From assembly GCA_027118455.1 (NCBI GenBank), contig JAJAYZ010000052.1, positions 1 to 46,994 on the forward strand: a stretch of DNA of 46,994 nucleotides. The letters run 5' to 3'. The notes under the pieces were generated by a model, which saw only the letters and a program-made list of their open reading frames with translations, searched no databases and had not been told where the DNA came from. Positions 32,266 through 40,482 of this stretch are shown piece by piece. Each line of letters starts with the position of its first letter. Positions within the stretch are counted from its first letter, which is position 1. The position numbers and the translations under genes are program-made. The DNA is from Actinomycetes bacterium (lineage in GTDB: Bacteria; Actinomycetota; Actinomycetes; JAHEKZ01).

Positions 32266-33554
32266 CCGAGCATGCGCTCGACGTCCTCGCAGCGGCGCAC
32301 CGGGCCGGACGCCCCGACGGGCTGGCATCGATCTGCTCGGCTCACCCGCTGGTTCTCGACGAGACGGTTCGCCACGGGGTCGACGGTGAGCATGTCGTGC
32401 TGATCGAAGCGACCTGCAACCAGGTCAACCAGGACGGTGGATACACCGGTATGCAGCCGGTCGAGTTCCTGAACCAGGTGGTGGCGCTGGCCGAGCGGTC
32501 CGGCCTGCCGGCTGAGCGGTTGGTGCTGGGCGGTGACCACCTGGGACCAAACCCGTGGAAGCACCTGTCGGCTGCCACGGCGATGGCCAAGTCGGAAGAG
32601 CTCGTCGCGGCGTTCGTGACCGCCGGCTACTCCAAGATCCATCTCGACACGTCGGCCAGGTGCGCTGACGATCCTCCCGGAGCCCTCGCCCCGGCATTGG
32701 TAGCCGAACGCGCGGCCCGGCTCGCCGCCGTGGCCGAGCGCGCCGCCACTGCGCCCGGCGTCCAGCTGCGCTACGTGATCGGCACGGAGGTGCCAGTCCC
32801 CGGAGGGGAGTCGACGGGGGAGCACGGCATCCACGTCAGCACTGCTGACGACGTCGCCGAGACGATCGAGGTGACCCAGCTGGCGTTCACGTCAGTTGGG
32901 GAAGCGGATGCCTGGCGTCGCGTACGCGCGGTGGTTGCACAGCCAGGAGTTGAGTTCAGCGACGAAGAGCTCTATGCCTACGCACCGGGTCAGGCGTCCC
33001 ACCTCGCGCAGTGCCTGGATGGTGACGTCCCGCTTGTCTTCGAGGCGCACAGCACCGACTACCAGTCCTGGCAGTCGCTACGCGGTTTGGTTGCCGACCA
33101 CTTCGCGATCCTGAAGGTCGGACCTGGTCTGACCTTCGCCTATCGCGAGGCGCTCTTTGGACTCTCGTTCATCGAAGATGAGTTGCTAGATGCTGAGGCG
33201 TCCGGCGTCCGCGCGGTCTTGGACGCTGCGATGGTCGCCGAACCCGAATACTGGAAGCCATTCTATCCAAATGATCCCGAGCGAGCGGCGCAAGCCCGGC
33301 GCTACTCACGGAGCGACCGGTCGCGTTACTACTGGCCGGTGCCTTCGGTGCAGCGAGCGGTCGGTGAGCTGCGCCGAAACCTGGAGAGCAAAGGCCTTCC
33401 CGACGAGCTGGTCAGCCAGTTCCTGCCATGGCTCTCACCGCAGGAGGTCCCGGGCAGCGCTTCAGTGGGCAGCGGGGCGAGTGGGCTCACCCCGGACATC
33501 GTTCTCCGGGCGGCCATCCGCCAGGTGCTGGACGCCTACACCTCGGCTACTTAA
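32262..33554 (+). CDS. GatZ/KbaZ-like tagatose-bisphosphate aldolase subunit or ketose epimerase
   Basis: 430 residues from GTG 32262 (GTGA overlap with the kinase stop). Typical blocks: GLASICSAHPLVLDETV, LIEATCNQVNQDGGYTGM, LGGDHLGPNPWKHL, KIHLDTSARCADDP, then FEAHSTDYQ and LKVGPGLTFAYREALF. This is the GatZ/KbaZ family, first described as the non-catalytic partner of class II tagatose-bisphosphate aldolase; some homologues are now known to be ketose or uronate 4-epimerases. No GatY/KbaY catalytic subunit is next to it, which favours either epimerase activity or use of an aldolase encoded elsewhere. Last gene of the operon. Confidence 0.88.
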   Translation: MTEHALDVLAAAHRAGRPDGLASICSAHPLVLDETVRHGVDGEHVVLIEATCNQVNQDGGYTGMQPVEFLNQVVALAERSGLPAERLVLGGDHLGPNPWKHLSAATAMAKSEELVAAFVTAGYSKIHLDTSARCADDPPGALAPALVAERAARLAAVAERAATAPGVQLRYVIGTEVPVPGGESTGEHGIHVSTADDVAETIEVTQLAFTSVGEADAWRRVRAVVAQPGVEFSDEELYAYAPGQASHLAQCLDGDVPLVFEAHSTDYQSWQSLRGLVADHFAILKVGPGLTFAYREALFGLSFIEDELLDAEASGVRAVLDAAMVAEPEYWKPFYPNDPERAAQARRYSRSDRSRYYWPVPSVQRAVGELRRNLESKGLPDELVSQFLPWLSPQEVPGSASVGSGASGLTPDIVLRAAIRQVLDAYTSAT

Positions 33555-33570
33555 GCCCGCCGACTGTGAC

Positions 33571-33600
33571 CGGCATCAGCTGACGGCTGGTCCGATGCCG
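33571..33600. terminator. Possible bidirectional stem-loop between convergent genes
   Basis: CGGCATC (33571-33577) and GATGCCG (33594-33600) form a perfect 7-base stem around a 16-base loop, just after the sugar operon and at the 3' end of the convergent small gene. There is no T-tract on either side, so an intrinsic terminator role is tentative. Confidence 0.3.
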
Positions 33601-33878
33601 TTCAGGTAGTCGATGGTCCGTTCCGACGTCCACTCGTTCTCGAGCTGTTCGGCCACGACACCGGCGAGGTGAGCGTGGTCGCCGTCGGCTGTCGTCCAGT
33701 CCGAGCGCGTCCACCCGGCCAGGTAGTCGTCGCTGCCGACCTCTCCCAGGCGCATCGCCGCCTCGTCGATCGCTTCTTGGAACCGCGCAGCGAGCTGGAT
33801 CTTGGTGACGTCGTCGCCATCGCGGGCAACGACCATCGAGGGAATGTCACGCCACAGGGTGATTTGGTATTCGGCCAT
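33576..33878 (-). CDS. Virulence-factor family small protein
   Basis: 100 residues, soluble. The start MAEYQITLWRDIPSMVVARD and the blocks LAARFQEAIDEAAMRLG and DYLAGWTRSDW match the short family annotated as virulence factor in actinobacteria and proteobacteria, in some cases found with a methylenetetrahydrofolate-reductase-like partner. Its biochemical role is not established and no such partner is adjacent here. It sits 34 bases downstream of the calcium-type ATPase on the same strand, so it may be co-transcribed with it. Confidence 0.75.
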   Translation of the reverse strand: MAEYQITLWRDIPSMVVARDGDDVTKIQLAARFQEAIDEAAMRLGEVGSDDYLAGWTRSDWTTADGDHAHLAGVVAEQLENEWTSERTIDYLNGIGPAVS

Positions 33879-33912
33879 CCCCTGAGCGTACGGGGCGCCA
33901 GCACCGGAGGGG

Positions 33913-36711
33913 CTACCGACCGACCCAGGCGCGAAGGACGAGCTTGCGCAACTCGCTGAACCACAGGACGGTACTTGCCATCGCCAGGCAAACCAGCCAC
34001 TGCTGCCCGGTCAGGGAGGTGGTTCGGAAGGCCTCATTGAGGAATGGCATCTGTACCACGGCGATCTGCAGCAGCGACGACAGCGCGAGGGCAGCCCAAA
34101 GCCAGGGGTTGGTGAACAGGCGGTGGAATGCGGAGCCGGTCTCAGAGCGTGCGTTGAGGGCGTTGAACAGTTGTGCGAAGACGAGCACAGTAAAGCCGGC
34201 CGTTCGTGCGGTGTCCAGGCTCTGGGTGCCGTCGATCAATCCCCCGGGCAGATACAGGTCAATGGTAGTGAGCGCGGCGATGGCCATGACGAGGCCGATC
34301 ATCAGGATGCCCGTCCACATGTGGCTGTCGATCACTCGCTCACCCATCGAACGAGGTGGCCGGGCCATTACGTCATCAGTCTCCGAATCCATGCCCATGG
34401 CCAGTGCCGGCGCCCCATCGGTGAGCAGGTTGATCCACAGAATCTGGGTGGCAAGCAGCGGCAGCGCCACCGCTCCACCAGCGTTTGCCAGCCCGATGAC
34501 GTCGGCGAGAACAACTCCGAGGAAGACCGTGAGCACCTCGCCCGTGTTTGATGACAGCAAGTACCGCAGGAACTTTTTGATGTTCAGGAAGATCCCGCGT
34601 CCCTCGCGGATCGCTTCAACGATGGTGGCGAAGTTGTCGTCGGCGAGGATCATCTTCGCCGCTTCCTTGGTGACCTCGGTACCGGTCACTCCCATGGCAA
34701 TGCCTATGTCGGCAGACTTCAGGGCTGGCGCATCGTTGACGCCGTCGCCCGTCATGGCAACGACTTGGTGGTCCGCTTGCAGCGCGTCGACGATGCGCAG
34801 TTTCTGCTCAGGGGTCACCCGCGCATACACCGATTGGTGACGCACGACGTCGCCGAACTCCTCGGCTGAAATATGGTCGAGCTCGGCGCCGGATACCGCA
34901 ACGGACTCGTCCTGGACGATTCCGAGGTCGCGGGCGATCCGCGTCGCCGTCCGTGGATGGTCGCCGGTGATCATGATGACCCGGACGCCGGCGCGGTTGG
35001 CCTCCGCAATGGCGTCAGCTGCCTCCTGGCGAGGAGGGTCGATGATGCCGACCATGCCGGTGTAGACGAGGTCGTGCTCGAGCGAGTCGGTGATCTCCGG
35101 TGGGGTGGTGACCTCCAGAAGCCGGTAGCCAACAGCCAGTGTGCGAAGGGCTGCGTCGGACAGACGTTCTACGTCGCTCAGGATGCGCGTTCGCCAGGCG
35201 TCGTCGAGAGATTCGAGGCCGTCGCCAACTTTCACGTGTGAGCATCGACCCAGAAGGACGTCGGGTGCGCCCTTGGTGACCACCGCGACCTTGCCGGATC
35301 GCTGGGCGTCCGACTCGAGGCTGGTCATCAGCATGCGCTCGGAGGTGAAGGGGATCTCGCCGATGCGCTCGAATCGGTCGGCACGATCGTCACGAGTGCC
35401 GAGCTTCCGCTCAGCGATCAGGAAGGCGACCTCCGTGGGGTCGCCGTCGACGATCCACTCGCCTTCCACCTCGCGAAGAGTCGCATTGTTCGCGAGGCTG
35501 CCACCACTGAGGACGAAGCGGGCCAGCTCCCACTCATCGCTCCCTACCTCGAGCTGACCCCGCTCGTGCTCGACATGCCCATCGGGGTTGTAGCCCACTC
35601 CGGTAACGGTGAACTCACCGGCCGCCGTGACGATCCGGACGATTGTCATCTCGCCCTTGGTCAGGGTGCCGGTCTTGTCGGTACAGATCACCGAGGCGGA
35701 TCCGAGAGTCTCAACAGAAGAGAGCTTCTTGACGATCGCGTGGTGGTCGGCCATTCGTTTGACGCCGAGCGCCAGAACGATCGAGAGGATCGCCGGTAGT
35801 CCCTCGGGTACGGCAGCCACAGCCAGTGAAACGCCGAGCAGCAGAGTGGTCGTGACGTCTTCGATGCTGTCCACACCGAAGAACAAGACGATCGTTGCTG
35901 TCACGAAGACCGCAATCGCCACCACCGCGATGCCAAGCATGCGACCGAGCCTGGAGATCTCACGCTGAAGTGGTGTCGGCGCCTCTTTGGTGTCGGTGAG
36001 CAACCTGGCGATCAGGCCCATCTGGGTCGCCATGCCGGTCGCCGTGACGACGGCTCGTCCGACTCCGCTTGTCACCGAGGTTCCGGCCAAGACCATGTTG
36101 AACCGGTCCGCGAGGGTGGCTGGTTGCGGCAAAGTGCGAGCGTTCTTGAGCACCGCTTCGCTTTCACCGGTGAGCGACGCTTCGGAGATTTCCAGCGCGG
36201 CTGTAGAGAGCAGGCGTGCATCGGCGGCGACCGCGTCACCTGCGCCAAGAACGAGTACGTCACCAGGCACAAGTTCACCGGTGGGGATCCGCAGCTGCAC
36301 GCCGTCGCGGACGACCACAGCCGTAGATGCGCTCAGGCGTTGCAGCGCCATCACCGCCTTCTCCGCCTTCGCCTGCTGCACGTAGCCGAGGACCGCATTG
36401 AGCACGACGATCACAGTGATTACCACAGCGTCGTAGGGCCACCCGGATGCCCCTTCGACGACCCAGGCACCGAGGGAGATGACGATGGCAGCGAACAGTA
36501 GGTAGATCAGCGGATCCCTGAACTGCTCAGTCACCTTGCGCCATGCCGATACCGGCGGCTCGGCGTCGATCTCGTTGGGACCCGTCTCGACGAGACGGCG
36601 TGCGGCCTCGACAGCGGTCAGCCCGAGTTGCGCGTCGGTATTGACGACCTGAACAACGGTGCCCACATCCATGACGGAGGGGTCGGGGCCAACCGCCGCA
36701 CTCGTATGCAC
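33913..36711 (-). CDS. P-type cation ATPase, P2A calcium-pump type
   Basis: About 932 residues from GTG 36711, chosen because GGAGGAAG lies directly upstream (plus 36714-36719); ATG 36756 lacks such a site. N-terminal cation-ATPase domain (GLTAVEAARRLVETGPNE), actuator loop LTGESEAVL, phosphorylation site CTDKTGTLTKGEM, and hinge MTGDGVNDAPALKSADIG. Helix M4 carries VAAVPEGLPA, the PEGL form seen in SERCA/PacL-type and related P2 pumps, so calcium or manganese export is most likely. About ten membrane helices, C-terminal cation-ATPase domain present. No regulator nearby. Confidence 0.9.
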   Translation of the reverse strand: MHTSAAVGPDPSVMDVGTVVQVVNTDAQLGLTAVEAARRLVETGPNEIDAEPPVSAWRKVTEQFRDPLIYLLFAAIVISLGAWVVEGASGWPYDAVVITVIVVLNAVLGYVQQAKAEKAVMALQRLSASTAVVVRDGVQLRIPTGELVPGDVLVLGAGDAVAADARLLSTAALEISEASLTGESEAVLKNARTLPQPATLADRFNMVLAGTSVTSGVGRAVVTATGMATQMGLIARLLTDTKEAPTPLQREISRLGRMLGIAVVAIAVFVTATIVLFFGVDSIEDVTTTLLLGVSLAVAAVPEGLPAILSIVLALGVKRMADHHAIVKKLSSVETLGSASVICTDKTGTLTKGEMTIVRIVTAAGEFTVTGVGYNPDGHVEHERGQLEVGSDEWELARFVLSGGSLANNATLREVEGEWIVDGDPTEVAFLIAERKLGTRDDRADRFERIGEIPFTSERMLMTSLESDAQRSGKVAVVTKGAPDVLLGRCSHVKVGDGLESLDDAWRTRILSDVERLSDAALRTLAVGYRLLEVTTPPEITDSLEHDLVYTGMVGIIDPPRQEAADAIAEANRAGVRVIMITGDHPRTATRIARDLGIVQDESVAVSGAELDHISAEEFGDVVRHQSVYARVTPEQKLRIVDALQADHQVVAMTGDGVNDAPALKSADIGIAMGVTGTEVTKEAAKMILADDNFATIVEAIREGRGIFLNIKKFLRYLLSSNTGEVLTVFLGVVLADVIGLANAGGAVALPLLATQILWINLLTDGAPALAMGMDSETDDVMARPPRSMGERVIDSHMWTGILMIGLVMAIAALTTIDLYLPGGLIDGTQSLDTARTAGFTVLVFAQLFNALNARSETGSAFHRLFTNPWLWAALALSSLLQIAVVQMPFLNEAFRTTSLTGQQWLVCLAMASTVLWFSELRKLVLRAWVGR

Positions 36712-36782
36712 GTCTTCCTCCGACCGCCTTGGATGCCTGCGATGATGCTGGCACAAGTGGGGTCAGGCGGCGTCCGCGCCGT

Positions 36783-38063
36783 TCAGGTGCGGGCCTTGAA
36801 GGCGCCGACCGCTTGAGGTGCGAGATCGGGAAACACCGTTGACAGCGACCCGGCCCCGCAGCGTTTCTGCAAAAGCTCGGCGAGGACGTTGCGATAGTCC
36901 GTCGTCACAGCGAGGTCGCCGTCAACGAGGTCCCCGTCAGCGAGCCCGGGCCAGCGGCCGTAGACGTGGCCGCCCCGTACGCCGCCGCCCAGAAGCATGA
37001 CGGCTTGGCCGTGCCCGTGGTCGGTGCCGCCTGAGCCGTTCTCGCGGACGCGCCGGCCGAACTCTGAGAGCGTGATAACGGTGACTCGTCCCATCGCGCT
37101 TCCGAGGTCGGACGCGAACGCGTCGAGAGTGTGGGCAAGTTGGCTGAGCTGACTACGCAACCAGCCAGATCCCACCTTCCCCATTCCTGAGTGCATGTCC
37201 CAGTCACCGAAGTCGACGCACGCCACCTGCAGGCCGACGTTGGACTTGATCAGGCGAGCGACGTCCTTCATGGCGTTGCCCAGCTCGGTATGTGGGTAGG
37301 CAGCTGTCGCCTTGGGTCGGTATCCCGCACGCTGCAGGTCGGCTGCGGTGTTGACAGCGCTGACGGCCATCCGAGCCGGGGCTGCCATCAGTGAAGGGGC
37401 GTCGGCGTTCATGCCCATCAGGGCCGCCCGCCATGCGTTGCGATCGGCGGCAGTCGATGACTTGGAGAGCAAGAACGAGTCGACCGAGAGAATCGAGAGC
37501 TCGGGATTGCCACCGCCGAAGGACACGGGCGGACGGTTCGCCCCCACCTGGACGCCGCGGTACGCGCCGCCGGTGGATCGCAAGCCGAGGACGCGGTCGA
37601 GCCACCCTGAGCGGATGGTCGAACCTGGTGCTGCGCGCTCGATCTCTCCCATCGCCGCAAAATGTGAGCGGTTGGGTTGCGACATGCCAACGGCATTGAC
37701 GACGCCGAGCGATCCGTTCTTCCAGTACTTGTACAGGGGCTCGAGCGCTGGATGCATGCCAAAGTTGCTGTCGAGGTGCAACAGAGTCTTCTCGGGGATG
37801 GCGACCGTCGGGCGGGAAGCCCCGTAATGGGGGTCGGCGGTCGGGACGAAGGCGTTCAGCCCGTCGAAGCCTCCGCGCAACGACAAGACGACGACGACAT
37901 CCCCGTGGTAGGCGCCGGACGCGAACGCGTACTTCGTGGCTAGCCCCTGAGTGGCAAGGGTCGCACCTGCCCCGATCGCGGCTGCGCGTTGAAGGAGCGC
38001 GCGTCGGCTCATGCTCGGAGTCTCGTGGTCGCATCCACACTGCGACGTCTCGTGTTCACTCAT
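36783..38063 (-). CDS. DUF1501 family exported protein
   Basis: 426 residues. The N-terminus has a cysteine-containing hydrophilic stretch (QCGCDHETP), then the twin-arginine motif MSRRALLQRAAAIGAGATLA, so export by Tat is expected. VVVVLSLRGGFDGLNAFVP opens the DUF1501 domain, related to the alkaline-phosphatase/sulfatase superfamily. LSEFGRRVRENGSGGTDHGHG near residue 345 is its metal-site-like motif. Function unknown. It starts 3 bases after the DUF1800 gene's stop, in the gene order seen for this pair in many bacteria. Both are exported, so they likely act together outside the membrane. Confidence 0.88.
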   Translation of the reverse strand: MSEHETSQCGCDHETPSMSRRALLQRAAAIGAGATLATQGLATKYAFASGAYHGDVVVVLSLRGGFDGLNAFVPTADPHYGASRPTVAIPEKTLLHLDSNFGMHPALEPLYKYWKNGSLGVVNAVGMSQPNRSHFAAMGEIERAAPGSTIRSGWLDRVLGLRSTGGAYRGVQVGANRPPVSFGGGNPELSILSVDSFLLSKSSTAADRNAWRAALMGMNADAPSLMAAPARMAVSAVNTAADLQRAGYRPKATAAYPHTELGNAMKDVARLIKSNVGLQVACVDFGDWDMHSGMGKVGSGWLRSQLSQLAHTLDAFASDLGSAMGRVTVITLSEFGRRVRENGSGGTDHGHGQAVMLLGGGVRGGHVYGRWPGLADGDLVDGDLAVTTDYRNVLAELLQKRCGAGSLSTVFPDLAPQAVGAFKART

Positions 38064-38066
38064 GGC

Positions 38067-39614
38067 TCACCTCACCCCGTGGTAGGGCGAGTCGAGAATG
38101 AGAGCGACAGCTGGACCCATGCGGTAGACCGCGTCAGCGTCCTGTTTGTCGAATGAATCACTGGCGCGGCGGTCCAAGAACGTCAGGATGACTTGCTTGT
38201 GACGGTCCTCGATGGTCCGGAACACCAACCGGCGGGCCAGGGCGTCAAGCATGTCGCCGTAGGTTCGCGGGAGCTTGGCGGGCAGGAGTGAGCGGAGCGG
38301 TGGCATGGGAAACTCTGCAGCACCCCAGTGGGAGGCGAAGGCAAGGTGCCGGTTCCAACGGTTGAGCGTTGACCCGGCCGACAGCCACGAGGCACCATCG
38401 TCTGGGTACCCGTCAGGAAGGGCCCATGCGAACGGGGCCTGGCCGAGCTCGGTGACCATCCATTGCAGGGTCCGCAGACCCGTGGTGCGGCTCCCTGCCT
38501 CCGGCCGGTAGCCAAGCAGTCGCATGGTTGCGATGACGTCTTCGTAGGGTCGCCGCAACTTCTGCCCGACTGACACGGTGAACGCGTCACTCAAGAAGAG
38601 GTGGCGCAGTACTGGCTTGATGGCTGTCCCGTTGTCCAGGTAAACCTGTGCGAGCTCGTCGACGAAGGCCTGGTCAGGGGTGTCGGAGATGAATCGGATC
38701 CACAGCTTGCGCGAAAGGTGACGTGCCGTCGTGGGATGCCGAGCGAGGTGCCGGAGGTAGTCGATCCCGAGCTGCTCGCCCTCGTTCTGCCTGGTGTTGG
38801 GTCGGTCGAACCCGAGCACACTCACCGGACCGGTGTAGTGGGCGTAGGTGTCGTAGCGGTACAGCCGACTGACCGGGTTCAGGGTGAAGCCGGTCATGAT
38901 CAGCGCTGAGTCGAACATCTCCTTCTCGGTGTAGCCGCCAGCAATTCCAACGGTGTGTAACTCAAGGAGCTCGCGACCGTAGTTCTCGTTGGGGTCGGAG
39001 CGGCTTGACTCGGCGTTGTTCAGGTAGGTGAGCATCGCTGGGTGCTTGGCGCTGGCGATGAGCATGTCTTCGAAGGTGCCGAGCGCGTGCTTGCGGATCA
39101 CCGAGGCGTCGTAGTCGTGCCGTGCGAACCACACCTTGTCGGACGGACAGGTGATGTGCAGGTGGTTGGACCAGAACTCACACATGACCTCGTAGAGCTG
39201 TCGACGGCTCCAGGTCGCGCGGGCGATGCTGGCCATCGACAGCTCGGTCATGAAGGGCCACTTCTGACCCTCGGGGACCCGCTTGATGACGTCGGGGATC
39301 GACCATGAGAGCCACGGGAACTTGTTGTGGAGCTGCTTCTGGAATGCGGCATCGTCGATCGTCGCGGGAGACAGCTGTTGGTCGAGCCAGGTGCTGATGC
39401 CTTTGGTCTTGAGGTAGTCGAGGGACGCTGGGGTAGGTCCGTACGTCGCTCGCCGGAGCAGATGCAGATGTTGGTCGGCCGGGACAAAGTCGCGTCCCGG
39501 CCGTGAGGCCGTCGCTGCGGCGGCCGGCACCGCAGCTGCCGCAAGGTTGAGGCCCCCGGCAAAGCCGGCGGCTCCAGCCAACGCAAGCACCTGGCGCCGG
39601 GTGGGAGGGGTCAT
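38067..39614 (-). CDS. DUF1800 family exported protein
   Basis: About 515 residues from ATG 39614, chosen because it begins MTPPTRRQVLALAGAAGFAG, a twin-arginine signal; a longer frame to 39668 exists. The DUF1800 domain opens HLHLLRRATYGPTPASLDYL and includes WSNHLHITCPSD, ENYGRELLELHTVG and GYTEKEMFDSALIMTGFTL, blocks I associate with the family. Biochemical function not established. Forms a two-gene unit with the DUF1501 gene that follows. Upstream on the same strand is a small membrane protein gene, 126 bases away. Confidence 0.88.
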   Translation of the reverse strand: MTPPTRRQVLALAGAAGFAGGLNLAAAAVPAAAATASRPGRDFVPADQHLHLLRRATYGPTPASLDYLKTKGISTWLDQQLSPATIDDAAFQKQLHNKFPWLSWSIPDVIKRVPEGQKWPFMTELSMASIARATWSRRQLYEVMCEFWSNHLHITCPSDKVWFARHDYDASVIRKHALGTFEDMLIASAKHPAMLTYLNNAESSRSDPNENYGRELLELHTVGIAGGYTEKEMFDSALIMTGFTLNPVSRLYRYDTYAHYTGPVSVLGFDRPNTRQNEGEQLGIDYLRHLARHPTTARHLSRKLWIRFISDTPDQAFVDELAQVYLDNGTAIKPVLRHLFLSDAFTVSVGQKLRRPYEDVIATMRLLGYRPEAGSRTTGLRTLQWMVTELGQAPFAWALPDGYPDDGASWLSAGSTLNRWNRHLAFASHWGAAEFPMPPLRSLLPAKLPRTYGDMLDALARRLVFRTIEDRHKQVILTFLDRRASDSFDKQDADAVYRMGPAVALILDSPYHGVR

Positions 39615-39740
39615 ACGTGGGCATCGGCCTCCCAGGCTGACTCCCTTTGCCGAGGGCGCGAGGATCACCCAGATGGCTTAGACAAAGTGGACGCCGTGCG
39701 CTTGCCGGACGGCGGGGCCCACCCCAGCAGTGCCAGGGGG

Positions 39741-39917
39741 TCAGAACAGCGCGGTCAGCAGCACGAAGATGGCGATGAGAGCAAGGGTGATGTCGAGTGC
39801 GAGCCCGGTCCGGTGCGTCTCTCGTGGGTGCTCCCGCTGCGGCGCACTTGGTGCGGGCCGGACGCTCTCGGTCAGCGGCGAGGGCTGAGGAACCTGCATT
39901 GGCGTGTAGATGGCCAT
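39741..39917 (-). CDS. Small membrane-anchored protein, 58 residues
   Basis: Begins MAIYTPMQVPQPSPLTESVR, a proline-rich cytoplasmic segment, and ends with one membrane helix LALDITLALIAIFVLLTALF at the extreme C-terminus, the shape of a tail-anchored protein. ATG 39917 has AAGGGGG five to eleven bases upstream; stop TGA at 39741-39743. No family recognised. It could be co-transcribed with the exported DUF1800/DUF1501 pair downstream. Confidence 0.6.
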   Translation of the reverse strand: MAIYTPMQVPQPSPLTESVRPAPSAPQREHPRETHRTGLALDITLALIAIFVLLTALF

Positions 39918-39934
39918 GAGACACCCCCTTAGGA

Positions 39935-39974
39935 GGGAGAGAAGACAGCCGCACTCTGCAGTCTTCCTGCTCCC
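39935..39974. promoter_or_regulatory. Imperfect stem-loop between divergent membrane-protein genes
   Basis: GGGAG (39935-39939) and GAAGAC (39941-39946) pair with GTCTTC (39961-39966) and CTCCC (39970-39974), a two-part stem broken by small internal bulges around a 14-base loop. It lies 18 bases upstream of the small gene's ATG (39917) and could be an operator or a leader structure. Confidence 0.3.
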
Positions 39975-40065
39975 AGATGGTTCCGGCAGAGTCCAAGGTC
40001 ACCTGCCATCGGCAATTACCGATGTCAACGGTCAAGCGGGACCGCGCGAAGGTCGACCTACCCGT

Positions 40066-40431
40066 ATGGCTGAACCGACGATGGGCGAGTTCGACTTCTT
40101 TGCCCCAGATCCACCGCAGGGGGCAAGGTCGCCTGAGCCCGGTCCGACGTCGCTCCCGCCCAGCCGGCTCGGCTTCACTCCGCCTCGGGAACTGACCCCC
40201 GTCATCCCGGGTGGCAAAGCGTCTCGCTGGGCCAAGAGCGACAGAACCTTCGGACCAGTCGGGCGAATCGTTGCATCGCTCGGACTGCTCGTGCCCTTCC
40301 TCTTTCTCGCCACCGCGGGGGTGTTCACCTTCGATCCGTTCGTCCTCGGCGGCGCAGGGATATGGGCGGTGCTGATGGTCGTTGGACTGCGTCAGGTCTG
40401 GCAGTTGGTTGAGCACCACCACCGTCACTGA
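40066..40431 (+). CDS. Small integral membrane protein, two helices
   Basis: 121 residues from ATG 40066 (MAEPTMGEFDFFAPDP); the upstream extension to 39910 overlaps the divergent promoter. A proline-rich, hydrophilic N-terminal half of about 60 residues precedes two membrane helices: IVASLGLLVPFLFLATAGVF and FVLGGAGIWAVLMVVGLRQV. It ends in a histidine-rich tail, VEHHHRH. No family recognised. Followed after about 50 bases by the AlkB-like gene on the same strand. Confidence 0.65.
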   Translation: MAEPTMGEFDFFAPDPPQGARSPEPGPTSLPPSRLGFTPPRELTPVIPGGKASRWAKSDRTFGPVGRIVASLGLLVPFLFLATAGVFTFDPFVLGGAGIWAVLMVVGLRQVWQLVEHHHRH

Positions 40432-40446
40432 CGCCTTCGACGGAGT

Positions 40447-40460
40447 CGTACAGGTGTTCG
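40447..40460. promoter_or_regulatory. Probable LexA (SOS) box upstream of the AlkB-like gene
   Basis: CGTACAGGTGTTCG fits the actinobacterial LexA consensus CGAAC-RNRY-GTTYG with one mismatch (T for A at position 3). TAGCCT at 40470-40475 could be the -10 box, placing the start of a leaderless transcript at ATG 40483. The box would then cover the promoter, as expected for LexA repression of a DNA repair gene. Confidence 0.5.
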
Positions 40461-40482
40461 AATGAGTGCTAGCCTCGGCCGC

